A DNA stretch of 64,000 nt from Odontesthes bonariensis (Eukaryota > Chordata > Actinopteri > Atheriniformes > Atherinopsidae): NCBI RefSeq assembly GCF_027942865.1, contig NC_134526.1, positions 32,616,263 through 32,680,262 on the forward strand. The letters are read 5' to 3'. Shown one piece after another: positions 1 to 10,400 of this stretch. The number at the start of each line of letters is the position of its first letter. Position 1 is the first letter of the stretch. The translations under genes were made by a program, and so were the position numbers. The notes under the pieces were generated by a model. It made no database searches. It had not been told where the DNA came from and saw only the letters and a program-made list of their open reading frames with translations.

Positions 1-344
1 TTTTTGAAAACGGGTTCCAGAGTGGGAAAGTTTGAAAACGGCCTCGTTTCGTTTCCATTGTTACAGCTAAAACGTTTTTGCGTCAGTCACACGTTGACGC
101 TGTGAGCCAATTTTAACACTTCTCTATTGTCTCACAGCGTGGCGTGACACAGTGGCGTGTGTACTGCATCGTTTCATCGTTTTCATCCGTTTTCGTCTGG
201 ACAGCAGCGCGTTTCCGTGTGGTCGCAAGAATTTTCGTACCCGTTTTCAAAAAAAAACTCGTTTCGTTTCCGTGTAGCCGTAGCCTTAGCATTTGGCAAT
301 TTTCGGGGTGAGATTACTACGACTCGTTTTGTATGCTACTGATT
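1..344. repeat. Partial inverted-repeat element, cut by the window start
   Basis: Positions 1-14 (a run of T, GAAAAC, GGG) are the perfect reverse complement of 240-253. A 14-base motif ctcgtttcgtttcc occurs at about 43-56 and again near 258-271. No coding capacity is visible. This is the arrangement of a short non-autonomous DNA transposon, but the left end lies outside the window, so family and target duplication cannot be judged. Confidence 0.4.
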
Positions 345-840
345 ATACATCCACGCCTCCAGGACGCTGAGGCGTGCAGGCAAGATTGTGGCCGACCCCT
401 CCCACCCCGGACACAAACTTTTTGAGGCACTCCCCTCTGGCAGGAGGCTGCGGTCCATCAGGACCAAAACCTCCCGCCACAAGAACAGCTTCTTCCCCTC
501 TGCAGTTGGCCTCACCAACAAGGCCCGCTGTACCCCCCCACTGACATGACCCCTTATCCCCACTGACACTTTATATATTGACGTTATATTAACGTTCTGT
601 CTTGTCTTTCTGTCAGTACAGAGTGCGTTACATTAACGCACTCTTCTTAAAAATACTTTGCACATATTTAAAAAAAAAAAATAAATAAATAAATAAATAA
701 TTCTTTTACATTTATTATTACTTTATTCTATTATTATTATATATTTTTTTTGTCTTGTTCTTATGGCACCAAATAGACCAGGCCAAATTCCTTGTGATGT
801 ACAATTACTTGGCAATAAAACCTTTTCTGATTCTGATTCT
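345..840 (+). mobile_element. 3' end of a non-LTR retrotransposon
   Basis: The stretch encodes a decayed reverse-transcriptase C-terminus (read on plus: leucine-proline-serine-glycine-arginine-arginine, then arginine-threonine and asparagine-serine-phenylalanine-phenylalanine-proline near 435-500). An AT-rich 3' UTR and a short GATTCT-type repeat tail near 822-840 follow. A second copy of the same family lies at 29886-30410. Family assignment beyond LINE is uncertain. No intact open frame remains. Confidence 0.6.
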
Positions 841-1377
841 AAATACAACCAGACAAGCCTGTCTCAATGACTCAGCTCAATAGAAGGATGCCAACTCTAA
901 TGAGAAATTTAAGAACATTAGTTTTTCATGTAAACAAAAAAAAAGGTGAGAGATTTGCTAATACAACAGCAAAAAGGAGACAATAACATTTCCACAAGCT
1001 TTTCCTCTCATGCCCAAGTTGAGGTTACTGGGGGAAAAAAAAAAACTGTCGAGGATCGCGCGCGCCACTCTGGACTGACAATGACACGCGAGTATAGAGC
1101 TTGAAAGTCCCGCCCCCTTTTTTGCTTCTTCTTCCTACTTCCGTCGTCCCCATGGGACCTCATGCCTGGATCTATTAACATGGGCAGGATGATGTCTTCT
1201 GTTCCCAGTCATTATATGCCTTTTTACAGTACACGCATGATGTTCTGGGGTTAAATATGGATGAGTTCATGCAAAAACATTGGCGATTTGTCGTAGGAGT
1301 GCCTGGTTAAACGTTGTAAAAAAAAGTTAGGGTAAAAAGACTACATTGCGTCGCATATGCTACGTCACTGATCCCAC

Positions 1378-1548
1378 ATTAACTGTATACCGGCGGTCTC
1401 GCTGGCTGGCATAGACGAAGCCAGACATATCACCACCAGCATAGCAGAAGCTCTCCACGTGCCCCGACTGGTAGTGGTTCTCTCCTCGGCTCACAAGTTT
1501 TCGTTCGCCCTCGAAAAACTGAGTGAAACTGGCCAACGACAGCGCCAT
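1378..1548 (-). CDS. Possible first coding exon of an unrecognised gene
   Basis: Starting at the ATG with its first base at 1548, 57 codons are open, ending in a plausible splice donor (aat|gtggga) at 1378/1377 in phase 0. The peptide begins MALSLASFTQFF and contains RGENHYQSGHVESF. It reads like a real N-terminal exon of low-copy protein sequence rather than random translation, and the upstream side is GC-rich with a CRE-like tgatgacg. No following exon can be identified leftward before the repeat cluster, so the gene may be truncated or exonised repeat. I do not recognise the protein. Confidence 0.3.
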
Positions 1549-1788
1549 TCTTCCACTCCTCCGCGCGCCCAAACGTGATGACGTTTATTTTCCGTGCCAA
1601 ACGCTACATGCTGTAGTTCGAGAAATGCTCAGAAAAATAACTTAACAATGAAGCACTTATGCCCGCTAAACTGTTACACTACTGGTATGAAAAAATATTA
1701 AAAAATGTCCTACACAACATATGTGAAATGCAAGACTCAATTCCATCAAGCGCAAAAAATAGTTTTATTCCGTCTTGGCTCCGTCATT

Positions 1789-1804
1789 GACTTGAATTGC
1801 AAAT
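1789..1804. repeat. L1 target-site duplication, 5' copy
   Basis: The 16 bases gacttgaattgcaaat recur exactly at 4735-4750, directly after the L1 poly(A) tail. The bases just outside differ, so the duplication is 16 bp. Confidence 0.93.
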
Positions 1805-4507
1805 AACCTATATAGACTCAAAGCAAAGGGTGCCTTTATTAGATCGAGACAAAAATGGATGGAGGAAGGGGAGCAAAATTCTGCCTACTTCTTCAGGTTA
1901 GAAAAATCTCATTCCAAAACTAATTCTATCCAACAACTTAAGATTGATAATACTTTATGTGATGACCCCAAACTAATTGCTACGTATTGCTCAAAATTCT
2001 ATAGTAAATTATATACTTCTCAATATTGTGATAGAAGTGCTTCAGCCTTTTTGGACTCTGTTATTGTGAATAATATTAATGATGTAGACAGAGATTTGTG
2101 TGATGCTCCTCTGACGTTACGAGAAATAACTGATTCTATAAACAGCCTCAAACATAATAAGTCTCCAGGTGTGGATGGATTCACCTCTGAATTTTACAGA
2201 GCATTTGTGGAACAATTAGCCCCATTCTTACAGAAGGTTTTCACAGAAAGCATAGCTAATGAATCACTGCCCCCAACATTAACTCAAGGGTTAATCACAC
2301 TTATTCCAAAGCCTAAAAAGGATGTATTACTTATCGACAATTGGCGGCCTATTTGCCTTTTAAATAATGATTATAAGGTGCTAGCAATTGCATTTGCCAA
2401 AAGGCTCAAACTAATTTTGGATTCTGTTATAGATGAATCACAGTCTGGATTCATGAACAACAGACACATTTCTAATAATATACGATTGGTTTTAGATATG
2501 TTAGATTATTCTGATTTAATATCTGAAGACAGTTATATCCTATTTTTAGATTTCTATAAAGCCTTTGATTCTGTAGAACACCAATTTATTTTTAGTGCTT
2601 TGGAAAAGTTTGGTTTTGGGCAGTTTTTTAAACAAGCTATTCGAACACTATATGCAAATAGTAACTGTTCTATTAAATTGAGTTCTGGCACAACCCCACG
2701 CTTTGATGTCGAACGTGGAATTCGGCAGGGTTGTCCGATCTCCCCTTACCTCTTCCTCCTTGTCACCCAAATCTTAGCCATCCATATTAATTCAAGTACT
2801 CTGAAAGGCATTGCAGTGGCAGAAAGGGAAATTGTTATTAGTCAGCTAGCAGACGATACAACCTTGTTCTTAAAAGACTCCTCTCAAGTATCTCATGCTC
2901 TTAATATAATTAATGTGTTCTCTAAAGCCTCTGGTCTATACCTAAATGTGAATAAATGTGAATTATTGGCAGTGAAAGACTCAGCTGCTCGCTCAATAGC
3001 GAACATTCCTGTCAAAGATAAGGTAACATATTTAGGAATTTCCATCACTAAAGATCAGAAAGTCAGAAATGACTTGAATTTCATCCCAATCATAGAAAAG
3101 GCTAAAAAAAGATTTAATCTATGGCTATTAAGAGATTTATCTTTAAGAGGCAGAACTCTAATAACAAAAGCAGAAGGAATATCTAGACTTACTTATGCGG
3201 CCCTTTCATTACATATTGAAAATAAAACCATTAAAGGGATAGATCAGTTGTTGTTCAACTTTTTATGGAAGAACAAAATGCATTACATAAAAAAATCTGT
3301 TGTCATAAACACATATGAGAATGGGGGACTTCATTTTTTGGACTTTGCTTCTTTGAACAACACCTTTAAAATCAATTGGATCAATCAATTTCTAAAAAAC
3401 CCAAATTCAATGTGGAACTGTATCTCCAATCATATTTTTTCTAAAATTGGCGGCCTAAAATTCCTCTTAGCATGTAACTATGACATAGGGAAAATTCCTA
3501 TTTGTCTTTCCAATTTTCATAAACAAGCACTACTTGCATGGTCAATGATATACAAACACAATTTTTCACCACACCGTTACTCCATATGGAATAACAAAGA
3601 TATACTTTATAAGAACAGATCAATATTCTTAAGGGAGTGGTTCAACAATGACATAATTTGGGTCAAACAACTATTCAATAGCAATGGTAGCTTATTTTCT
3701 TATGAGGAGTTCCTTCAATTTTATGGAATACCCGTAACACCAAAACAATTTGCCATCATTTTTGATGCAATCCCACCTGGTGTAATAATGTTATTTAAAA
3801 GCAACACATCTGCCTCTATACTTGATGCTCCCTTCACTGAGGTAACCAACTCACCAGTTGGGAAAATATGTTTTGTCCCTTCTTCTAGCAAAAAGAAAAA
3901 TTGTAAAATTCGTGCTCTTTTCCAAAGTAATATCAGATCTGTTTCTCCTGTAATTTTTCACTGGAATAGTTGTGTAAATGATTTATGTTGGGATAAAATT
4001 TGGTCTCTTCCTCAAAAATTCTTTGTGCTTAATAAGGTTAAAGAAGTGTCATTCAAAATTATCCATAGATGTTACCCGGTTAAATCATTCTTTATTAAAT
4101 TCAAATTTGTTGATCTTGATCTGAAGTGTGCCTTTTGTGACACTCACACTGAATCCATTATTCATCTGTTCTGGAAATGTGAATATACCCGTAAGCTGTG
4201 GCAAGATATCTGTAGATTTATTTTAGATCATATATACTGTGATTTTAAGCTCCTTCTGCAAAATATAATTTTTGGTTTTATAAAGAGTGATGCCCCTGCT
4301 GAAAAAGAATATTTTTTAATTAATCTCATTTTAATTCTTGCTAAATATTACATTCACAAATGTAAATTTGCCAAAGTGAAATCCAATTTTTATGCTTTCA
4401 TTATAGAACTCCAGATATATTTTAAGTCAATTTCCTCCTCTAATAATAAGAAAGCAATCAAAACTATAAATCTAGTCTCCCAATTTGAAATTTTTAACTC
4501 AGTGTAA
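1805..4507 (+). CDS. L1 ORF2 fragment: reverse transcriptase, endonuclease missing
   Basis: The frame is open for 900 codons from the 5' breakpoint to TAA at 4505-4507; the first ATG is at 1859. Counting from that Met, the reverse-transcriptase blocks are NWRPICLLN near 161-169, LDFYKAFDSV near 230-239, RGIRQGCPISPYLF near 286-299 and the catalytic LADD at 330-333 (Leu in place of the usual Phe or Tyr). A Cys-x2-Cys ... His ... Cys cluster near 757-774 matches the C-terminal zinc-knuckle-like segment of fish L1-type ORF2. The apurinic endonuclease domain expected upstream is absent, so the product cannot mobilise itself in the usual way. It has no promoter of its own here and is probably not expressed. 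Confidence 0.9.
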   Translation, partial: NLYRLKAKGAFIRSRQKWMEEGEQNSAYFFRLEKSHSKTNSIQQLKIDNTLCDDPKLIATYCSKFYSKLYTSQYCDRSASAFLDSVIVNNINDVDRDLCDAPLTLREITDSINSLKHNKSPGVDGFTSEFYRAFVEQLAPFLQKVFTESIANESLPPTLTQGLITLIPKPKKDVLLIDNWRPICLLNNDYKVLAIAFAKRLKLILDSVIDESQSGFMNNRHISNNIRLVLDMLDYSDLISEDSYILFLDFYKAFDSVEHQFIFSALEKFGFGQFFKQAIRTLYANSNCSIKLSSGTTPRFDVERGIRQGCPISPYLFLLVTQILAIHINSSTLKGIAVAEREIVISQLADDTTLFLKDSSQVSHALNIINVFSKASGLYLNVNKCELLAVKDSAARSIANIPVKDKVTYLGISITKDQKVRNDLNFIPIIEKAKKRFNLWLLRDLSLRGRTLITKAEGISRLTYAALSLHIENKTIKGIDQLLFNFLWKNKMHYIKKSVVINTYENGGLHFLDFASLNNTFKINWINQFLKNPNSMWNCISNHIFSKIGGLKFLLACNYDIGKIPICLSNFHKQALLAWSMIYKHNFSPHRYSIWNNKDILYKNRSIFLREWFNNDIIWVKQLFNSNGSLFSYEEFLQFYGIPVTPKQFAIIFDAIPPGVIMLFKSNTSASILDAPFTEVTNSPVGKICFVPSSSKKKNCKIRALFQSNIRSVSPVIFHWNSCVNDLCWDKIWSLPQKFFVLNKVKEVSFKIIHRCYPVKSFFIKFKFVDLDLKCAFCDTHTESIIHLFWKCEYTRKLWQDICRFILDHIYCDFKLLLQNIIFGFIKSDAPAEKEYFLINLILILAKYYIHKCKFAKVKSNFYAFIIELQIYFKSISSSNNKKAIKTINLVSQFEIFNSV

Positions 4508-4531
4508 TTCTCATTGTTCATGTCCCCTGGT

Positions 4532-4534
<3 letters not shown>

Positions 4535-4569
<35 letters not shown>
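4535..4569. repeat. CT dinucleotide microsatellite
   Basis: An uninterrupted run of about 17 CT units lies inside the L1 3' UTR. Confidence 0.95.
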
Positions 4570-4570
<1 letters not shown>

Positions 4571-4696
4571 ATTTATTATTTAAACTACTCATGTTTGTAT
4601 TTTTATTGGTATGCTTATTTGTTCTTCATTTATTATTTATGATACTTGTCATGTTTTTGCACTATTTTTGTATCTTGTAAAGCAAAATAAAGTTGT

Positions 4697-4734
<38 letters not shown>

Positions 4735-4736
<2 letters not shown>

Positions 4737-4750
4737 CTTGAATTGCAAAT
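4735..4750. repeat. L1 target-site duplication, 3' copy
   Basis: Exact copy of 1789-1804, immediately after the poly(A) tail. Confidence 0.93.
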
Positions 4751-4821
4751 TATTACACTTCCGTGGTCCCGAGGGGAGGAAGTTGAATGACGTCAAGGAG
4801 GCGGGACTTTCAAGCTCTATC

Positions 4822-6161
4822 ACGGTAGGCGTCCACTGTTCCGGCACGTCAAGCCGTATCCAACCACAGCCCTTTTACAGACAGCCGTTCCACTTCCTAT
4901 TCGCCCCATTATAAAAAATTTGGCCGCAGTTCAGTTGATTTTGTCTGGGGGCGCTGGCGAGCGAGTGCAGAATGACCATTTTCCATAGGGCTGGCGCTAA
5001 TAACTCAAAAAATGTCCCCGCTAGCGACTGAAACCTGAAAATATTACTGTGATTTCTGACAGAGGGATGTGGATTTATATCAAAAGTACAATAACCTGGG
5101 AGTTATATCTTTCTGTTTTCTTACAGGTCTGGCATTTGCGAGTCAGTCTCCGCTAGCATTTTGCTAACGGAATCTGAAGAACGCACGGCAGATTACGACC
5201 GGCTGCTTTACGGCACTCGTCCACTGTGCCAGAGTGCTAACCTGGTGCTGCTAACAACAACCAAAGCTAAACCAGAGGCTAGTCAGAGAGTATGTAAAAG
5301 GGCTGTGCTGAAATCTGTAACTATTTGAGCTAACCCCTCTCTGCTAGCTCAGCGCTAGGACTGACCATGCCGTAAAGTGATGCCACATGCGTGACGTCAC
5401 TCGGGATGCAATACTGACAATAAATGTGTATTTTAAACAAATCTAGTGCGTCTAAAAAAAATCAAACCAAGTGCCGTTTGAAAGGATAATTTATCCTGCC
5501 TTTAGGAAAATTAAAATGAAAAAATATAAAAAATTATATCCAAAGCAATGGCTGCATCTAAGGTGGATTTCATAGTACCACCATAGAGTTCGGCGTGCTC
5601 TGCACTGCTTCGTTGGCGCCCCTAGAGTGCAGTACCACCCGGAAATAGCCGCCAGTTTTCCCTCTCCTCATAATAGAAACTCTCTGATCCAACGCATTCA
5701 ATTCATTTTCAATGAAATCCGGCCGGATCGTCGCCGTGCTCGCAAAGCATGCTGGGATTCCGGCACGGCGAGCGGCGGACCTGCGGCACGTCAAAAAGTT
5801 GGGCTCGGCCGAACTTTATGCAAATTTGCCACGGCAGACGGAGTGCGTTACCCAATGAAAGTAGATCATGTGATCTCCTGTGTCGCAGCAGCAGCAGCAG
5901 CTCTCCTCGCTCACAGATCCACAGCCATGGTGAAATACGAAATAATGTTCCATTGCTGACGATTTATACACATTCATTTCCCTCCAAAACTCAAATTTTT
6001 AGAGGGAGAAACTTCGGTTGGTTAAAATCACAAGTTATTTACTTTCCCCCGGAGCCCGTATGTTCTATCTACAACTTCGTATACAAGCCCCTCTGTATGC
6101 GAGACTAGGCATCCAATCCGGCGAGTTAAGTTGACGTGCCGGAATAGTGGACGGCTACCGT
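4822..6161. mobile_element. Non-autonomous DNA transposon with 31-bp inverted ends
   Basis: Bases 4822-4852 (starting acggtaggcgtcc) and 6131-6161 (ending ggctaccgt) are inverted repeats matching at 29 of 31 positions. The interior (about 1.3 kb) has no open frame resembling a transposase but has several internal copies of the cggcac/gtgccg motif found in the ends. The flanks show no clear target duplication, so the superfamily is unresolved. It abuts the end of the inverted-repeat block at 4820. Confidence 0.65.
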
Positions 6162-6720
6162 AAGGCTCACTAGGCGACTGCCCGCACACATATCCGACCG
6201 CGGGAACGTTGACGTAAACAGAGCAGAAACGTACATGTGGGACAGATTGTGCAGTGCGAAAGTACCTTTCGGTGTGTTCGTCTCTCCAAATACCAGAGCC
6301 ACCAGCAGACGGTGCGCCGATGAGTTAGGAGTGCTTCTCGTTTCTGGGTGTTGTTCCTCTCAACCGGCTGCTGAAGTCTGGGAGGCGGAACGCTTTTGGT
6401 CGAGCTAGAAAAACAAGCCGCGAAACTCGTCTGGCGAGAGCCGTGGCCGTACATGCTCTCCGTCTCATTCAAAGCATTTCAACAGGCCCACTGATACTGG
6501 TAGCTTCACTCAAGTTTTACATCTGTTAAAAGAAGCTCAAACTACACACCAGATTCACCGTTTAGTGCTTTGCTCAAAGTGTAAATATTACAGCATTCTG
6601 TATTGTTGAGGCTATGCGTAAATCATCAAATATAACGATTTTATCTGCTCATTTTATGGGTGAACTTGCCCTTTAACCGAAACATTTGTTAGGTCATTAA
6701 ATCATACCTATAACCAACAA
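6162..6720. other. Unassigned sequence downstream of ppp4c
   Basis: No convincing gene or repeat is seen. A 100-codon open frame on the minus strand (6170-6472) has low-complexity composition and no recognisable motif, so it is not called. Confidence 0.4.
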
Positions 6721-6740
6721 ATCAACATTGATACAAAAAC

Positions 6741-6746
6741 TTTATT
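6741..6746 (-). terminator. ppp4c: Probable poly(A) signal of ppp4c
   Basis: Read on the minus strand this is AATAAA, the first such hexamer in a suitable place downstream of the ppp4c stop codon at 7488. It would give a 3' UTR of about 0.75 kb (6747-7487 plus the cleavage region). No other gene lies in that stretch. Confidence 0.6.
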
Positions 6747-7487
6747 GTCACAATATCAAAATCGACAGCTCTACAGAGAATTAAAAAGGAATTAAGAGAA
6801 AAACCAATGATGAATACACTGACCCTAGCTGAGTCATTACATCTGTGATGGTGCTGTGTTAAATAGCAATGCACATGACAGGCAAACAGAAACATAGGAG
6901 GAAAAGAAGAAGGGAGGGGAGGAGCAGTTTGCATTTTATCCAGGAAGCAGCAATCTGACAAAATCTGAGGCAACATATGCCACGAAGGAATTCTTTAAAA
7001 TGATCGAATTCAAAAACTTCCAACAGCTGCATATTCTGAAAAAGAAAATCTCACTCCTTTGAAATAGTTGTATAACTAAATGACTAATGTATGAAAAAAA
7101 AAAATACAAAAGTGGTGAAAGTCAAGTTTGAAGGGAGAGTGCTGTACCCACAGACCGTGAGGAGGACAAGAGATAGAAATGGAAGTTGACTGAGGACCTA
7201 AAGAAAGTAGCCATCATGTAGCAGATAGGTGACAACAGTCACAGGCCCAGTATCTGCCTCACCCTTAGACCTTTCACAGTGACTGCTTTGTCAGGCTAGG
7301 GCAGTGCAGCAAAAATCCAGCTTTTGGGGCTGAAGCTGTGCGAGAGCTTCGTGGGGTTGGGCAGGCTTTCTCTCCGACTGCTGGGAGTTCAGACTGGCAG
7401 AGCTGTCCAGCTGCTGGATGGAGGGCAGCTGGTGTGAAATGGTACCAAGTGTTTGACTCGTAATGGCTGCCTTGTTCAAAGATTTTT

Positions 7488-10400
7488 TTACAGGAAATAG
7501 TCAGCTACTGGCTTTTTGGAGGGGATGCCTCTGGTCTCTTGTGGTGCTGCCTCGAATATGATGAACTCCCGCTGTAGATGCTCATCCAGCTCCAAGATGG
7601 CTGCCACATTGCCACATCTAATTGTAATGAGACACAAACAACCAGTTAAGACATGGTAGTGTAACACAATGGGCCTCATGCAACAACCATTCGTACGCAC
7701 AGATTTGTTCTTAAGTCGTGCGTACGAGTGATTTAAAAGAATTTGCGCATTCTCCAATCTTTTTGCATTTTCTTTCAGGTACGAACAGAATTTACAGTGA
7801 TCCAGACCTGTCGTAGGAGGTTCCTAAAATAGTCCGCTGTTATTCCAATGAAGTTTGCTTGACTAATGCATTTTATATTTAATTACTTTGAAGCAAACAT
7901 AAATAAATATATACATTATACCCCATAATGATGCTGACATTATTCTGTTTGACTTAAATTATGCACTAATTGAAGGTTCATTTGACTCTGTATATAACAA
8001 GGTCAATGGGAAGCGTAACCAGCGGCTGATTTGCTACTTTTGGATGCCTTAGCGCGTCAGGCTCTTGGAAGAGAGCGTGTGCTCCGAGACATGTAGATAT
8101 CCTTGCGGAGACAAATGAATGTTTTACATCGTGATTTAGATTCCCAAGCACTGTGCTGCTGCAAATATGCAGCTTGCTGGAGCCACAACTCCAGAGAGAA
8201 ACACGCCGATCAAACCCAATTCCACCACACCTCCAGGTCCTCACCACCCTTGGATTTTTGGCCACTGGAACCTTTCAGAGGGAGATGGGAGACAGATCGG
8301 GGGTGTCCCAGTCCTCTGTGAGTCGTGCGCTCCCCTTGGTCATCAAAGCTCTCATCAGTTTATCACCCATGGTACATCAGATTCCCATACACCGCTGTCC
8401 AACAAGTACAAATTAAGAGGGACTTTCATGCCGTGGCTGGACTGCTAAACATAATCGGAGCAATAGACTGCACACATATACGCATCAAAGCACCCGTGCT
8501 GTTGTGGAGCGCACTGAGCTGAAGGCCAGGTGGGGGTGTCTCCATACAGCGGGGGAAAACTGCTCTATAGCCCAGAGAAGGCATGTCAGATTTGCACAAT
8601 ATTGCCATGAACAAGGGTCTCCTACTACCTGAACCAGCCCAGGCAGACCAGAAGGTGTGGTGCTAGAAGACCCCCCTCATGGACCACCCCATCAAAGAGC
8701 CATCATGATGAGGCAACAACTGATTGCACGGCTTTAGTTGCAGTCATCGAGCACATTTTTAAGCCATTTTCATATCAAACCATCCATCCATCCATTCATT
8801 CATTTTCTATACCGCTGAATCCGTCGGTCGGGTCGCGGGGGGGCTGGAGCCTATCCCAGCGGTCAATGGGTGAGAGGCGGGGTACACCCTGGACAGGCCG
8901 CCAGTCCATCACAGGGCCACACAGAGACAAAAGAGACAAACAACCAAACACGCTCACACTCACTCTTAAGGACAATTTTAGAGACACCAGTTAACTTAAC
9001 ATGCATGTTTTTGGACAGTGGGAGGAAGCCGGAGTACCCGGAGAGAACCCACGCATACACAGGGAGAACATGCAGACTCCTCACAGAAAGAACCAGCCGG
9101 GAGTTGAACCTGGAACCCTCTCGCTGTGAGGCGACGGTGCTAACCACCACACCACCGTGCAATATATATATTTACTGCTGCTGTGATCCAGCAACTCTTT
9201 AAAACTCTGTAAATCCCAGATGTTCATTCAAACACAGCTAAAACTGATTTTAATGTAGCTAGGCCACCTACCTGTAGCAGTAGTTGGGTGCTGACCACAC
9301 AGTAAGCACAGTCTCGTTGAAGTGCCACTTGTAGCCCTCCATGACCAGCTGGTGTGCTCGACATATCATGTGGATGTCATTGGCAGCGTTGAACTGAGCG
9401 ACCACATCGCTCCCAAACAGGTAGCCAGCCCCCCTGGGACTCACTCCCCACCCTGTGGTATCTGGCAAAAGGAAAAAGGAGAAAGAACACTGGTTAAGCT
9501 AAGTTCAGACCACAAGATCTGAAGTGTATTTGGATTGTTAAGAGTGTTCAAGCCACACAATGCGTCAGCTCTTGTACTTGGGAGTTTTTTGCCTGTTCAT
9601 ATTACACTGTTGATCCATCCAATCCAATCCACTTTATTTATAAAGCACAGTTTAAATAAACACAAAGGTTCCCAAAGTCCTGTACAATAAAATAAATATA
9701 ATAAATAAATAGACTGTCCACCCCACCCCAAATAAAATATCTGTGAACATAAAATCAACAGCCTACGTGGTATTAAAAGCCAAGGAAAAGAGGTGCGTCT
9801 TAAGAAGAGTTTTAAAATTAGACAGTGAGGAGGCCTGTCTAATGTGCAGTGGCAGTTCATTCCACAATTTGGGAGCTGCAACCGAGAGCGCTCGGTCCCC
9901 TCTGAGCTTCAGCCTGGTTTTGGGAACCCTCAGGAGCAGCTGGTCAGCTGACCTGAGGGATGGGCTGGGTGTGTAGGGGTGCACAAGTTCAGAGAGGTAC
10001 ACTGGGGCAAGACCATTTAAGGATTTAAAAGCAAATAAAAGAATTTTAAAATAAATTCTAAAATGGACAGGTAGCCAGTGGAGTGAGGCTAAAATCGGTA
10101 AAATGTGCTCAAACTTTCTTGTGCCAGTTAAAAGACGTGCAGCTGCGTTTTGTACAAGTTGGAGACGCGCGATGGAGGACCCACTAACCCCCATATAAAG
10201 TGCTTTGCAGTAATCCAGCCGTGTGGTCACAAAAGTGTGAATTACTGCTTCAAGGTGCTGTCTGTGCAGAAAAGGTTTTATTTTTGCTAACTGCCTTAAC
10301 CCTTAGATGCATAAGTGGGGTCAAAACTGACCCCGAGGGTTGTTATTCTTCAAAATCTCTGACTTTAAAAGTTTTTACACTTCCATTTGAATTTTTTTAA

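Larger units (their letters stand above)
1805..4734 (+). mobile_element. 5'-truncated L1-type LINE with poly(A) tail
   Basis: The element is bounded by a perfect 16-bp target duplication (1789-1804 and 4735-4750). It ends in a poly(A) run (about 4701-4734) preceded by AATAAA at 4686-4691. The 3' UTR holds a CT microsatellite. The ORF2 frame is open from the first base of the insert, so the 5' part of ORF2 and all of ORF1 were lost at insertion, as in ordinary target-primed reverse transcription that stopped early. The intact duplication and 900-codon open frame indicate a young insertion. Confidence 0.93.
1094..4820. repeat. Block bounded by a perfect 21-bp inverted repeat
   Basis: Bases 1094-1114 (atagagcttgaaagtcccgc plus c) are the exact reverse complement of 4800-4820, and weaker inverted similarity continues inward for about 30 more bases. 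Removing the L1 insertion (1805-4734 plus one target duplication copy) leaves a block of about 780 bp. It could be a small inverted-repeat transposon or a duplicated promoter fragment. No clear target duplication was found. Confidence 0.4.

Noticed and set aside
5627..6108. Open frames of 110 and 119 codons on plus
   Set aside because: They overlap the inverted-repeat element, disagree in frame, and have no recognisable domain.
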